NCBI RefSeq assembly: GCF_000317045.1
Contig: NC_019703.1
Location: 2,282,501 to 2,346,500 of the forward strand
From: Geitlerinema sp. PCC 7407
GTDB lineage: Bacteria; Cyanobacteriota; Cyanobacteriia; PCC-7407
Length of the DNA: 64,000 bases
Direction: 5' to 3'
The notes under the pieces: generated by a model
Database searches by the model: none
Seen by the model: the letters and a program-made list of their open reading frames with translations, nothing else
What the model was told of the DNA's origin: nothing
Translations under genes and position numbers: made by a program
Shown here: piece after piece, positions 30,401 to 39,700 of the stretch
How positions within the stretch are numbered: the first letter of the stretch is position 1
How the letters are laid out: each line of letters opens with the position of its first letter

Positions 30401-31461
30401 CGATCGCCCAGCACATTCGCCAGTCCCTCGATCTCAACCAAATTCTCAGCACGACGGTGCGGGAGGTGCGGCAGCTGCTCCAGGCGGACCGCGTGATTAT
30501 CTACTGGGGGTATCCCAGCAGCGGCGGCCACGTGATCACCGAGTCTCTCAAGACCGGGATTCCGTCGCTGCTGGGGTTTAGCTTTCCGGCGGAGTTTGGC
30601 TGTCTGCTGCCGGTGGATCACTACATCCAGGGCAAGACAAGCAGCCTCACCGATACCCACAGCAGCCCGCAGCTGCCGCCCATTGTTCAGCGAGCGTTTG
30701 CGGCGATGAATATCCGGGCGCGCCTGGCGGTGCCGATCTTGCAGCAGGAGGGGCTGTGGGGCTTGCTGAGCGTGCATCAGTGCCATGAGCCGCGCCAGTG
30801 GCAGTCTTGGGAAATCGGCCTGCTCCAGCAGCTGACGGCTCAGGTGGCGATCGCCATTCAGCAGGCGGAGCTGCACCAGCGGCTCCAGCACGCCAACCAG
30901 GAGCTGCAGCGACTGGCCAGCATTGACGGCCTGACCCAGGTGGCCAACCGCCGCCATTTTGATGAATATCTGCGCCGGGAGTGGCTGCGCCTCGCGCGCG
31001 ATCGTGGTTCGCTGTCGCTGATTTTGTGCGATGTGGACTTTTTCAAGCGCTACAACGATCTATACGGCCACCAAGCAGGAGACGAGGTGCTGCAACTGAT
31101 GGCGGGGGCGATGCGAGGCGCACTGAAGCGCACGGCGGATCTGGTGGCGCGCTATGGCGGGGAGGAGTTTGTCTTGGTGCTGCCCAATACGGATCTGGAG
31201 GGGGCGATCGCCGTGGTGGAGCGGATTCGCCGCAATGTCCAGACCCTCAACATTGCCCATCAACACTCTGAGGTCAGTTCTCGGGTCACCCTCAGCTTGG
31301 GCGTGAGCACGGTAATCCCGACTCTCCAGAGCACGCCTGCCATGCTGATTCAGGCGGCTGATGAGGCGCTCTACGAGGCCAAAGCCCAGGGACGGGACTG
31401 CTACCGAGTGCGATCGCCCACCCCGTTCCCCTCTTCCCCCTCGCCAGCCCATGACGTTTAA
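27472..31461 (+). CDS. membrane diguanylate cyclase with five PAS domains and a GAF
   Basis: This is about 1329 aa from the ATG at 27472. Around eight transmembrane helices fill residues 10-300. Five PAS/PAC units follow (linkers end in motifs such as GRDITEAKG, ATDVTERKA, SHDISDRKQ, CYDVTERRL and FSDITERKQ). A GAF domain lies at about 985-1130 and a C-terminal GGDEF domain at about 1150-1320. The active site is intact (GGEEF), and RTAD precedes it by five residues, the RxxD inhibitory site. It therefore should make c-di-GMP with feedback inhibition. There is no EAL domain. Its stop overlaps the promoter region of the riboswitch at 31471. Confidence 0.9.
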   Translation: MDFISRLFRSVSCRWVIALGLSSASLGALLAVAWHLRWSRVLQIWPEAPPIRYNMAIALVLGGFALTANALGYRRWARGLGGAIAVLGLLVLIEHLLQIDLGIDQYFVEDYLSRPPAPHLAWRPLESVPGRLSPYSALGLLLLGVANFSLTAGRRRVSAAIASFAAVGAVAIGSAALVGYLSGVIDLGSWGQLTGVSILSAVGLLLLGTGTLLLAFSAGRPYPLPLRWLPWLAATGVLQFHVFMCQATAIWETSQTSSPSLAAAFRLPSLRAEVLNGVLTTVGTFLLMHFATKARQQARELSREIWERRQIEQRLLSQRQRSRAIFDQTFQVIGLLAADGTLREANSQLLGLLGCSPEAVIGRSLWEVAQWDGEVEPLLRQAIAEALAGRVVRHELRLVNGQGKMLDLDWSLKPLVLPNVAETLLILEGRDITEAKGVEAELRTSKYFIEQVTDNSPELLYIFDLHQGRNIYINRYVSTALGYTPEEVKDRGSEFFANIFHPEDIPGIQAVFQYELTMADGEVCEHEYRMRRADGTWRWMRSREVVFAREPTGRPSQILGIATDVTERKALETALRASKAQIDDVLNSTIAGITRFRLFGDRSFQYEFCSQGNTVVFGFSAEEMLESPMLWFSRIFPEDRPIVREALNQALAGQSHSFAYRFHHKDGSLRWIATTFTSRWDGEAECWLVTGFSHDISDRKQAEELVVRSRDFYLTLLETFPTLIWKADLTTGVIYFNQSWLQFRGRTLEQEQGDGWLDGVHPEDRDRCRRTYLEAFAERRAFEMEYRILRWDGEYRWLMDFGSPFRDIEGNFAGFIGSCYDVTERRLAEEKLRQSEQQFRALIEDLQVGVLLTGPQAEALVFNSAALRLLGLSEDQMMRKTSFDPRWQVIHEDGAPFPAPEHPVPVAIATGQPVRNVVMGIYRGDDSLVWILVNAEPQLSNNGSVRQVLCTFSDITERKQIEEMLRHQAEREKLLGTIAQHIRQSLDLNQILSTTVREVRQLLQADRVIIYWGYPSSGGHVITESLKTGIPSLLGFSFPAEFGCLLPVDHYIQGKTSSLTDTHSSPQLPPIVQRAFAAMNIRARLAVPILQQEGLWGLLSVHQCHEPRQWQSWEIGLLQQLTAQVAIAIQQAELHQRLQHANQELQRLASIDGLTQVANRRHFDEYLRREWLRLARDRGSLSLILCDVDFFKRYNDLYGHQAGDEVLQLMAGAMRGALKRTADLVARYGGEEFVLVLPNTDLEGAIAVVERIRRNVQTLNIAHQHSEVSSRVTLSLGVSTVIPTLQSTPAMLIQAADEALYEAKAQGRDCYRVRSPTPFPSSPSPAHDV

Positions 31462-31470
31462 TAGAATCTA

Positions 31471-31601
31471 GGCGATGGAGCTCGCCATAACCGCCGTCCG
31501 GCGATCGCGCTAAAATTTGCGCCGACCTTTTTTCTAAACTGGCTTTGGACTGGCTGATGGCTCCTACTTGTTTGGCTTGCTGCCAAAGAGTAGGAGCTTT
31601 T
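31471..31601 (+). ncRNA. fluoride riboswitch (crcB motif) with intrinsic terminator
   Basis: The 5' segment GGCGATGGAGCTCGCCATAA (31471-31490) followed by CCGCC, and the 3' segment GGCTGATGGCTCCTAC (about 31552-31567), match the conserved core of fluoride riboswitches. The P3 region between them is long (about 55 nt) and contains an extra stem with a HIP1-like core. GCTCCTACT (31560-31568) can pair with GGAGC in the aptamer (31477-31481). Alternatively it pairs with AGTAGGAGC (31589-31597), extended by TTTGGC/GCCAAA, to form a terminator ending in TTTT. Fluoride should favour read-through into the antiporter gene, whose ATG is 60 bp downstream. Confidence 0.85.
31560..31601 (+). terminator. 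terminator stem of the fluoride riboswitch
   Basis: Outer stem GCTCCTACT/AGTAGGAGC and inner stem TTTGGC/GCCAAA with loop TTGCT are followed by TTTT. The 5' arm is also the 3' part of the aptamer, so the two folds exclude each other. It may also end transcripts from the diguanylate cyclase gene. Confidence 0.85.
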
Positions 31602-31661
31602 GGCGCTATCCCTTTTCTGGCAGCAAGTCACGCTCACCGTCGTGTCTGAGAGAGGTGCGTG

Positions 31662-33302
31662 ATGCTAGAAAGTTTTCTGTGGATTTTGGGGATGGGGTTC
31701 TTTGGGGGGCAGATTGCTCGCCGCCTGGGAGCCCCGGCCCTCGTGGGAATGGTGCTGATCGGGATCGTGCTGGGGCCGTCGGTGGCCCATGTCCTGAGTC
31801 CTGGCCTGCTGGCGGGGGCAGCCCCCCTGCGCACCGTAGCCGTCATGGTGATCTTGATGAAGGCGGGTCTGGGGCTCGATCGCGACAAGCTGGCCCAGCA
31901 AGGCACCGTGGCCCTGCGCCTGGGCTTTTTGCCGGCCCTGGGCGAAACCCTGGTGGTGGCGATCGCCGCTCACTGGCTGTTTGGGCTGGACTGGCCCACC
32001 GGCCTGCTCCTGGGCTGCGTCCTAGCACCGGAGTCCCCCGCCGTCATTGTCCCCGGCATGCTCCGCCTCAAGAGTCTGGGCTGGGGCGTCACCAAGGGCA
32101 TCCCGGACGCCATCTTGACGGGCAGCGCCCTGTCCGATGTGCTGATGCTGCTGGGCTTTAGCCTGCTGCTGCGCTTCTTGGCCCAGGGCAGCGCGGGAAC
32201 CCTGGCGATCGCCGGTTTCCAGGTCAGCGCCTGGGTCGCCCTGCCCCTGCAAGTCCTCAGCCAGATCGGCTTTGGGGTGGGGGTGGGTCTGCTGGCCGCT
32301 CGCAGCCTCGTCTCGCTGCTCTCTCGCCAAAACTGGACCCAAAACGCCGTGCAGGATATCCTGCTGGCCGCCTGCGCCGCTCTGCTGCTGGTGGTCGGCG
32401 CTGAGCGTTTGCCCTTCTATTCGGGCTATCTGGCCGTCATGGCAATGGGCTTTTTCCTGATCGAGTTTGACGCGCCTCTGGCCCGCCGCCTGCGCACCGG
32501 CTTCGATGGCCTGTGGGTGATTGCCGAGATTCTTTTGTTTGGGCTGCTGGGGGCCAGCATCGAGGTCTCAGTGCTCGAGAGCGTCCTGCTGCCGGGGCTC
32601 TTGCTGCTGGCGGTGGGGACGCTGGTGGGGCGATCGCTCGGGTGGTGGCTCTCCACGGCGGGCAGCAACTGGACCTGGCAAGAGCGGCTGTTTCTGCTGC
32701 CCGGCAACTCCGCCAAGGCCACGGTACAGGCCGCCATCGGCGCGATTCCCCTGGCCCAGGGACTGGCGGGCGGTGAGGTCGTGCTGGCCCTGGCGGCCCT
32801 CTCGATTTTGGTAACCGCTCCCCTGGGGGCGTGGGCGATCCCCACCTTTGCGCCGCGCCTCCTGAGCCGCGGGGCCGTGGACCCGACCAAGGTCTCGGTG
32901 GCTCGGCAGGTGGTGATCGTCGCCGCCGTAGACACTTCGCCCCTGGCTGCGGCGGTCCTGACCAAGGCGGCAGAGCTGGCCCGCCGCAGCAACGGCACGG
33001 TGCTGGTGGTGTCGGTCATCCGGGGGTCCGAAGCGGCGATCGCCCCCCTCCAGGCCCTCACCCGGCAAACGCTAGCCGACATTCGCCACGAGTTTTGTCC
33101 GCTGTCCGGCCCGGTCCCCGAAACCATCATCGAGTTTGCGATCGCCCGGCAGGCAGCAGAGATCGTCCTGGGCAAGCGGGGGCATCAGGCCTGGGATCGG
33201 GTGCTGGTGGGCTCGGTGTCCCAGGCCGTCCTGGAGGCCAGCACGATTCCGGTGCTGCTGGTCGAGGATGAAGCTTCGGGGCGATCGCCCGAAGCGTCGT
33301 GA
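31662..33302 (+). CDS. CPA2-type cation/proton antiporter with C-terminal USP-like domain
   Basis: This is about 546 aa from the ATG at 31662 (AGAGG 6 nt upstream; the preceding GTG is also in frame). About 12 transmembrane helices make an Na+/H+-exchanger domain (residues 1-400). KAGLGLDRDKL and LAPESPAVIVPGM are in the region of the family's ion-binding helices. The last 135 residues (VVIVAAVDTSPLAAAVL ... GSVSQAVLEASTIPVLLVED) form a universal-stress-protein-like cytosolic domain. Fluoride riboswitches are known to control antiporters and USPs as well as crcB, so a role in fluoride or associated acid stress is likely. No crcB is in the window. Confidence 0.88.
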   Translation: MLESFLWILGMGFFGGQIARRLGAPALVGMVLIGIVLGPSVAHVLSPGLLAGAAPLRTVAVMVILMKAGLGLDRDKLAQQGTVALRLGFLPALGETLVVAIAAHWLFGLDWPTGLLLGCVLAPESPAVIVPGMLRLKSLGWGVTKGIPDAILTGSALSDVLMLLGFSLLLRFLAQGSAGTLAIAGFQVSAWVALPLQVLSQIGFGVGVGLLAARSLVSLLSRQNWTQNAVQDILLAACAALLLVVGAERLPFYSGYLAVMAMGFFLIEFDAPLARRLRTGFDGLWVIAEILLFGLLGASIEVSVLESVLLPGLLLLAVGTLVGRSLGWWLSTAGSNWTWQERLFLLPGNSAKATVQAAIGAIPLAQGLAGGEVVLALAALSILVTAPLGAWAIPTFAPRLLSRGAVDPTKVSVARQVVIVAAVDTSPLAAAVLTKAAELARRSNGTVLVVSVIRGSEAAIAPLQALTRQTLADIRHEFCPLSGPVPETIIEFAIARQAAEIVLGKRGHQAWDRVLVGSVSQAVLEASTIPVLLVEDEASGRSPEAS

Positions 33303-33431
33303 GGGATCAGGGCGAGCAGGGCAGCACTTCTGGGCTTCCCGGCAGGCGATCGCAGGCCGCCGCGTGATATAGTCTGCCCTTGCTAGCGGACCACTTCTCT
33401 GGCTCTCTTCCTTCACTCACCCCAGTGCGCC

Positions 33432-33704
33432 ATGCGTCGCTCCGGTTCTCCCCTTGCCGCCCGCCTCCAGGCCCTAGCTGGCTGGCTACCCGCGATTATT
33501 TTGCCCAGCGCCACCTTTTTTCAGCTCTGGCCCGTGCTTCAGGGTCAAACTGCCGGAGTGAGCGCTCTTTCTTGGTTTCTCTTTGGAATTGCTAATCTGG
33601 GCGCTTATATCTTCTCCACCCAAAAGCGCACCCCTCAAGTCATCTTGGCGTTTTTGGTCACCGCCGCAATGGATTTTCTGATTGTCCTGCGATGTCTTTT
33701 GTAA
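33432..33704 (+). CDS. small three-helix membrane protein, PQ-loop/SemiSWEET-like
   Basis: This 90-aa protein has three hydrophobic segments (about 15-32, 43-62 and 67-88). The stretch LPSATFFQLWPVLQGQTAG followed by SALSWFLFGIANLGAYI has the layout of a SemiSWEET/PQ-loop unit, with Q in FFQ at the PQ position. SemiSWEETs move sugars or metabolites as dimers; the substrate here is unknown. It is 130 bp after the antiporter on the same strand with no obvious terminator between, so it could be read from the riboswitch mRNA. It ends 12 bp from a convergent kinase gene. Confidence 0.6.
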   Translation: MRRSGSPLAARLQALAGWLPAIILPSATFFQLWPVLQGQTAGVSALSWFLFGIANLGAYIFSTQKRTPQVILAFLVTAAMDFLIVLRCLL

Positions 33705-33716
33705 AAAAGCAGCGTC

Positions 33717-35516
33717 TCACGCTTGGGATGGTTCCGGGAGAGCTTCGATCGGCAGCTCCACCGTGAAGCAGGTTTGGTGAACATCACTCGTCGCCCAAAT
33801 TCGTCCCCCAAACACATGGACCAACTGCTTCACCAGCGCCAGCCCCAGGCCGGTGCCGCCTTGTTTCCAGCGATCGCCCTCCGCGATGCGATAGAACTTA
33901 TCAAAAATGCGCTCTAGCTCAGCTTCAGGGATCCCCACCCCCGTATTCGTGACCTGCACATGAATCTTGGGGGCCGCACTCTCGACCAGTCTTGCGCTGA
34001 GGGTGATCACCGCATCGGTGGGGGAATATTTGCAGGCATTGTTGATCAGCTCTGTCAGGACGCGCTGGAGGTAGACCGGCGCAATCACAACGGACGGCAG
34101 CGGCTCTATCAGCTGCATCCGAAAGACCTGTTTGCGGGTCTGGGCACGCACCACAAAGGTATCCACCATCGGCGGCAGCCAGTCTTGTAAGGAGATCTCC
34201 ATCGGGCTCGGGATCTGCTGCCCCGTCTCTAGGTGCTGCAAGTCTAATAAGTCATTAATGAGACTAATTTCGCGATCGCACTCACTGTGGAGAATTTGGA
34301 TATACGAGCTACTCTTGTTCAGGTTGGCCAACAGCTCAACATTTCCCTGGCCTAGGGGCTGCATCCGCTGGCAGAGCTGCTCTAGCAGCTGGATCGCCAT
34401 CCGCATATTGGTGACCGGCGTGCGCAGCTCGTGGGAGACCGTGCTGAGAAAGTCATCTTTGAGCTGATTGAGATGCTCTAGGGCCTGGACCTGGGCCTGG
34501 GCGGTTTGGTAGAGGCGCGCTTGGCGCAGACCAATGGCGCACTGGGTGGTCACCTGCTGCACCAGACGAATTTCTGCGCTATCTAAAATGCGATCTCCTT
34601 CACCAATGAGCCAGATATCCCCGATCACCTCCTCTTCGCGAATCGGAAAGGCGAAAAGGGCCGCTGATCCCCGCTCAGAAGGCGGCGAGAGCGAGCAAAA
34701 CTGCACCGACTCTCCCCGCAGCAGCTGGGTATAAAGTTCGGGGTAGTTATCCATGGAGATGGTGCGATTGTGGTAGCCCGGCACCGAAACTGCGTATTCT
34801 GACAGGATATGGGCAAGGCGCTGATCGCAGTCATACACCGCTGCGTTGCAGCACCTGAGCTCTAAGGCCCAGGCCAGCTCTTGGACCACCGTCTGCAAGA
34901 TCGTCTTCTCGTCGAGGGAGTCGCGGACCCGATCGGTAATGTGTTTGAGAGTTGACTCAAATTCGAGCGATCGCTGGAGCTGGGCCGTCCGCTTGCGAAT
35001 CTTTACATTGAGGGTTTGGGCATAGTTTTGCAGCTCCTCATTCATCTGGCGGACCTGCTGCATGAGGTGAGACTGCTGAATGAGTCGATGGACCCGCTGC
35101 CGGAGCACTGCCCGATTGATAGGCTTGGTGATATAGTCAGTCGCCCCCGCCTCAAAGGCCCGAATCACCGACGGCTCGTCCTCGAGGGTTGTCACGATCA
35201 GCACCGGCACCGGGAAGGGCTGGCGAGACTCGCACAGCTGAGCACAACAGGTAAACCCGTCCATCACCGGCATCATTGCGTCCATCAAAACCAGGTCGGG
35301 ATCATGGGCCTGATAGAGTTTCAGGGCTTCGCGTCCATTGGCGGCTTCGAGAACCTGAAATCCCTCCTGCTCGATGAGGCGTCGCAGAATTTTTCGCATC
35401 CCTAGGTCATCGTCGACCACCAAGACAAGGGCTTTTTCTTGGGGCGATACAGTGGCTTTTTCGGATCTTTCTCTGGGCTCAAGGGTCATACCACTGCTAG
35501 CGGCTAAGGTTTTCAT
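33717..35516 (-). CDS. hybrid sensor kinase REC-GAF-HisKA-HATPase
   Basis: This 599-aa cytosolic protein has a receiver at about 30-150 (VVDDD, Asp in LVLMDAMMPVMDG, ITKPINR). A coiled coil and a GAF domain (about 190-350) follow. HisKA (about 370-440) has STVSHELRTPVTN, and the HATPase has LINNACKYSPTD and GTGLGLALVKQLVHV. Receiver-first kinases usually take a signal from another kinase. It is paralogous to the gene at 15110-17305, sharing the TxRxRDSLDE and CNAA(V/L)YD segments, but lacks the first GAF. No partner is adjacent. Confidence 0.92.
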   Translation of the reverse strand: MKTLAASSGMTLEPRERSEKATVSPQEKALVLVVDDDLGMRKILRRLIEQEGFQVLEAANGREALKLYQAHDPDLVLMDAMMPVMDGFTCCAQLCESRQPFPVPVLIVTTLEDEPSVIRAFEAGATDYITKPINRAVLRQRVHRLIQQSHLMQQVRQMNEELQNYAQTLNVKIRKRTAQLQRSLEFESTLKHITDRVRDSLDEKTILQTVVQELAWALELRCCNAAVYDCDQRLAHILSEYAVSVPGYHNRTISMDNYPELYTQLLRGESVQFCSLSPPSERGSAALFAFPIREEEVIGDIWLIGEGDRILDSAEIRLVQQVTTQCAIGLRQARLYQTAQAQVQALEHLNQLKDDFLSTVSHELRTPVTNMRMAIQLLEQLCQRMQPLGQGNVELLANLNKSSSYIQILHSECDREISLINDLLDLQHLETGQQIPSPMEISLQDWLPPMVDTFVVRAQTRKQVFRMQLIEPLPSVVIAPVYLQRVLTELINNACKYSPTDAVITLSARLVESAAPKIHVQVTNTGVGIPEAELERIFDKFYRIAEGDRWKQGGTGLGLALVKQLVHVFGGRIWATSDVHQTCFTVELPIEALPEPSQA

Positions 35517-35580
35517 AACAATTGGGGAGAGTGCAGCTAAGGCAATTATTTCGGATGAGACCCCGTGAGACGCGATCGCA

Positions 35581-36003
35581 CTACTGCATCCTCAGACCAG
35601 CAATTAACACCAGAACTGAGCTATCTTCTAGCGATCGCGCTTCGCGGCTGTAGGCCAAGATTTCGTCATTCATAAACAGCTGATAATCAGCGTCAAAGTA
35701 GAACTCGTGGGAAGCATAGCCCCAGGCACGAACTGTTTGGGTGAGAGTTTGGGCAATGATCTCTCTAGCGTCAATTTCAGGAGCCAGGACTTCGGGATGC
35801 TGAAAGAGCCAAGCCGCCGTTCGAGGACTGTGATACACCAAATTGATCACGGCTGCGGCGAGGACTGCTTTGACGTGGTTGGGGTTGGGGATAAAAGTGA
35901 GAAAGTTCTTGAGAGTCTGGACCGTTTTGGGACTTTTGTGCTTGAGCAAACTAATGGCAATAGTGACGGCTTTTTCGTTACGAGAAGGTGTGGTATCTGC
36001 CAT
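35581..36003 (-). CDS. hypothetical protein
   Basis: This 140-aa protein starts at MADTTPSRNEK (36003); a longer frame begins 45 bp upstream. It is predicted mixed alpha/beta with no membrane segment or signal peptide. The run SPRTAAWLFQHPEVLAPEIDAREI and the aromatic run YASHEFYFDADYQLF are the most distinctive parts. No family is recognised. It lies between a kinase and a response regulator on the same strand, but 65 bp and about 360 bp away, so an operon is uncertain. Confidence 0.6.
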   Translation of the reverse strand: MADTTPSRNEKAVTIAISLLKHKSPKTVQTLKNFLTFIPNPNHVKAVLAAAVINLVYHSPRTAAWLFQHPEVLAPEIDAREIIAQTLTQTVRAWGYASHEFYFDADYQLFMNDEILAYSREARSLEDSSVLVLIAGLRMQ

Positions 36004-36364
36004 AGGCCGTACACCATCACAGGTTCGAGAGAGATCAGGAGGCACCATCGGCGTTCACGCAGATTGCTGCACCCTGAATGTAGGAAAAATTTGTGAAAAA
36101 TTTGTGAATATCAAGAATCTCAACACCCATTTCTGACCCAGGTTGAGGTCTCAAGGGGATAATCGCGAAATACAGCCAGAGAGTGATACGCCTCTGGGCT
36201 AGAGTCCGCTAGAGGCTTTGGTTTCGTCAATTCTGCGGTTTTGTAAACTGAGAAGAAAATTTTGGTTAGGGAGCGATCGCCCTTTGAGGGAACGCGGCCC
36301 AAGCGGGGCGATCGCTCCCTAGCTCTGCAAAAGTCTTGATCCCCGAGGGACACCCCCTCTGAAT

Positions 36365-36742
36365 CTATTCGCTCCAGCCAAGGAGCGATCGCATTTTTTG
36401 CACCAGATCCAGGGCCTTGAAGGGCTTGGTAATCACGCCGGTAATCGGCAGCTCCGCAAACTCTCGCTGCTCCGAGACCTGGGCTTTGGCCGTCAAGAAA
36501 ATCACGGGAATGCCTTGGGTCGTGGGGTTTGCCTGGAGCTGCTGAAAGGTCGTGATACCGTCCATTCCGGGCATCATCACATCCAGCAGAATGACGTCGG
36601 GCTGCTCTGTCTGGGCGATCGCCAGCCCCTCTTGTCCCGAAGCCGCCTCGAAAACCTGCCAACCAGCGATCGCCTTGAGAGAGATCTCGGTGATTTTGCG
36701 AATGCCGGTTTCGTCATCAACAATCAGAACACGCTTGGCCAT
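36365..36742 (-). CDS. single-domain response regulator (CheY-like)
   Basis: This 125-aa receiver alone has acidic pair VDDE, phospho-acceptor Asp in VILLDVMMPGMDG, Thr in VIFLTAKAQV and Lys in VITKPFKA. It starts 34 bp after the end of the seven-PAS kinase gene on the same strand and is the obvious phosphorylation partner. Its length and GWQVFEAASG segment resemble the regulator at 20953-21348 (GWQVIATSSA), so the two are likely paralogues. Confidence 0.92.
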   Translation of the reverse strand: MAKRVLIVDDETGIRKITEISLKAIAGWQVFEAASGQEGLAIAQTEQPDVILLDVMMPGMDGITTFQQLQANPTTQGIPVIFLTAKAQVSEQREFAELPITGVITKPFKALDLVQKMRSLLGWSE

Positions 36743-36776
36743 ACTTTCTCCTTATCCGGGGTCAACGCTCCTATTG

Positions 36777-39700
36777 CTAGGATTCCCGCCCCCCTTCCCC
36801 CGTCACCGGTATCGTAAAGTAAAATGTGCTGCCTTGGCCAAGGGTGCTTTCAACCCAGATTTCCCCGCCGTGCTGGCGCACAATGCTGCGACAGATCGCC
36901 AGACCCAGGCCCGTCCCCCCTTTTTCGCGGGAGTCTGAAGCATCGACTTGCTGGAAGCGATCAAAAATACTCTCCAGTTTATCGATTGGGATACCGCGTC
37001 CCTGGTCTTTGACGCAAAAGAGGAGAGCAGAGGAGCCATTCAGGCTAGCCAAATGCTTGCAATCAAAAGTGTCTCCCGGATCAAGCGTCCGCATATTCAG
37101 TTGAATCGTAGAGGCAGGGGGCGAAAACTTGATGGCGTTGCTCAAGAGATTGGTGAGAATTTGCAGCAGACGATCGCCATCAGCGTAGATCTGGAGATTG
37201 ACAGGATGGGCCTCGAGGGTAATCTCAGCCAGCTTCGCCATATCCTGCATTTGAGCGATCGCCGTTTCCACAAGATTACTGACATTCAAAGGCCCCTTTT
37301 CGAGACGAACCTTGCCTGACTCCAGGCGCTCCAAATCGAGGATATCGTTCACCAAGCGCACCAGGCGATCGGTGCCCTCAGCCGCGATCTGAATCGTCGC
37401 CTCTCCCTCTTCAGAATTCGGGTCGATAATCTTGTCACTCAGCAGGCTAAGAGCGGCTTGCATCGAGGTTAGGGGCGTGCGCAGCTCGTGGCTGACCACC
37501 GAGATAAATTCAGCCTTCATTCGCTCCACTTTGTAGCGCTCCGTGATATCTTCCCCGATACCAATCGAGCCGATCGCTTTACCGGCAGTATCTCGCAAAA
37601 TAGTATTGCTCCAGGCAATCATCCGCTCTTCTCCGGCCTTGGTCAAAATCGGGTTTTGATAGTGGGTATGAAAGTTGTGCTCCAGTACTTCTTGGAACAC
37701 AATTTCAATGGAGGATTTCTGACTGGGCACCAAGAACTTGTCAAACCAGTACTCTCCGATCACCTCCTCTAGCTCATACCCTGTGAGCTCCAAGAAGAAA
37801 GGATTTGCATACTCGACTTTGCCATGAATGTTGATTTCGATCACGACGAGTTGGACATTGTCGAGGAGTGATCGCCAGCGGCGATTAGACTCTTGTAGAG
37901 AAGCCTCGATATGCTTGCGATCGCTAATATCCAGAATCACCCCCAAAGACCGCAGAGGCTGACTTTCCTCATCATAGATAGCGCGTCCTCGGGCCATCAC
38001 CCAGTGAATCGATTGATCGGGGTAGACAACGCGGTATTCAACTTCATAATCGGTGTGGGTTGCGATCGAAGCAGCAAAGGTCCGCTCTACATTCTCGACA
38101 TCCTCTGGATGAATGCACTGCGTCCAGATCTCATAGCGGGGGGGTGAGGCCGTAGGAGATAGGCCCAACAGCGTAAAGTGATTATCATTCCAGGTCAGTT
38201 CGCCCGTGGGTAAATGGAGATCCCAAAATCCCAATCGACTCAGATCCAGGGCCAAACGGCGCTGCTCTTCGCTCCGACGCAGGGCCGCTTCCATATTTTT
38301 GCGATCGTTCACATCGCGATGGGTCCCAATCATGCGCAGGGGATTGCCTTGCTCATCCCAGGCGACCACCTTTCCATAATTTGCAATCCATTTCCACTCC
38401 CCCGTCTGGGTCCGCAACCGATAATCAAATTGATACAGGACCGATGGATCTCTCAGATGGGCCGCCAGGAGATCTTGTACCCACACCGCATCATCAGGAT
38501 GCAGAATATTAACCCAGGTACCAAAGACGCTGGGAAACTCTTCAGCGCTGTATCCCAGCATCTGAAAATACTGGGAACTGTAATAGACCACATTGGCAGC
38601 GATATTCCAGTCCCAGATCCCATCTCCCGAAGCCTCTAGAGCCAGCTGTAGACGCTCCTCACTCTCGCGCAGCGCCTGCTCAGTCTGCTTGAGATCGGTG
38701 ATATCGCGCCCCACAGCTTGCAGCTCAATTAGATTTCCCATGGGATCAAAAAAGAGCCGATTGATCCACTGGGTCCAGCGAAGCTCACCCTGGCCGTTGA
38801 CCACCCGATTTTCAATGATCACCATGGGGTTATCAATGGTGAGAGTTTCGACAAGCTGGGCCACCTTTTCCCGATCGGCCTCATAGATGACTGGGTTATA
38901 GCTTTTGCTCATGATGTCTTCTCGGCGCACCTTGAAGTAGCGACAATAGGCGTCATTGACAAATAAAATGCTGCTGTCAGGCGCAAAGCGGGCAATAAGC
39001 TCAGTCTGATCTTCCACGATCGCCCGATAGCGCGCTTCACTCTGGCGCAGTTTCTGCTCTATTTTTTCGCGCTGAGCAAGCTCTTGCTGGAGCCGATCAT
39101 TGGCGGCCTGGAGCTCCAGGGTACGCTCCGCAACGCGGCTTTCTAGCTCTTCTTTCGATCGCCGCAGCGCCGCCTCGATCCGCTTTCGCTCTGTGATCTC
39201 CTCGCACACCGTACTGATTCCGATGATGCGATCGCCTTCTCTGAGCGGCCAAAAGCTCTCTAGCCAAGTTCGCTGCATGCCCGGATTGGCAGGGGTTTCG
39301 CCCATAATTTCGACATTGAGCAGCGGCTCCCCCGTCTCCAAGATGGGCCGCAAAACCGCCTCTGCCGTTTCGGCAATTGCTGGCAGCACCTCTCGAATGG
39401 TCCGCCCCAAATGGGCCTCTACTGGTAGACCATTAATCTCAGCCAAGCGTTCATTAATTCGCACAAAGCGTAGATCTGTATCTAAAACATTGAGACCGAC
39501 AGGAGCAGATTGATAGATCGCCTCTAGCTCTGCTAGCTTTTGCTGGAGCTGAATCTGATTTTGCTGCAAGGCAACCTCGGCCTGACGGCGGCGGGTAATA
39601 TCTGTCAAGATCACCACTGCCCCATGAAAGTAGTTCTCAATGTCTGTGAGAGGACGCGCATTGAGTACCAAGTTCAAGACCTGACCATCCGGTCGCTGAA

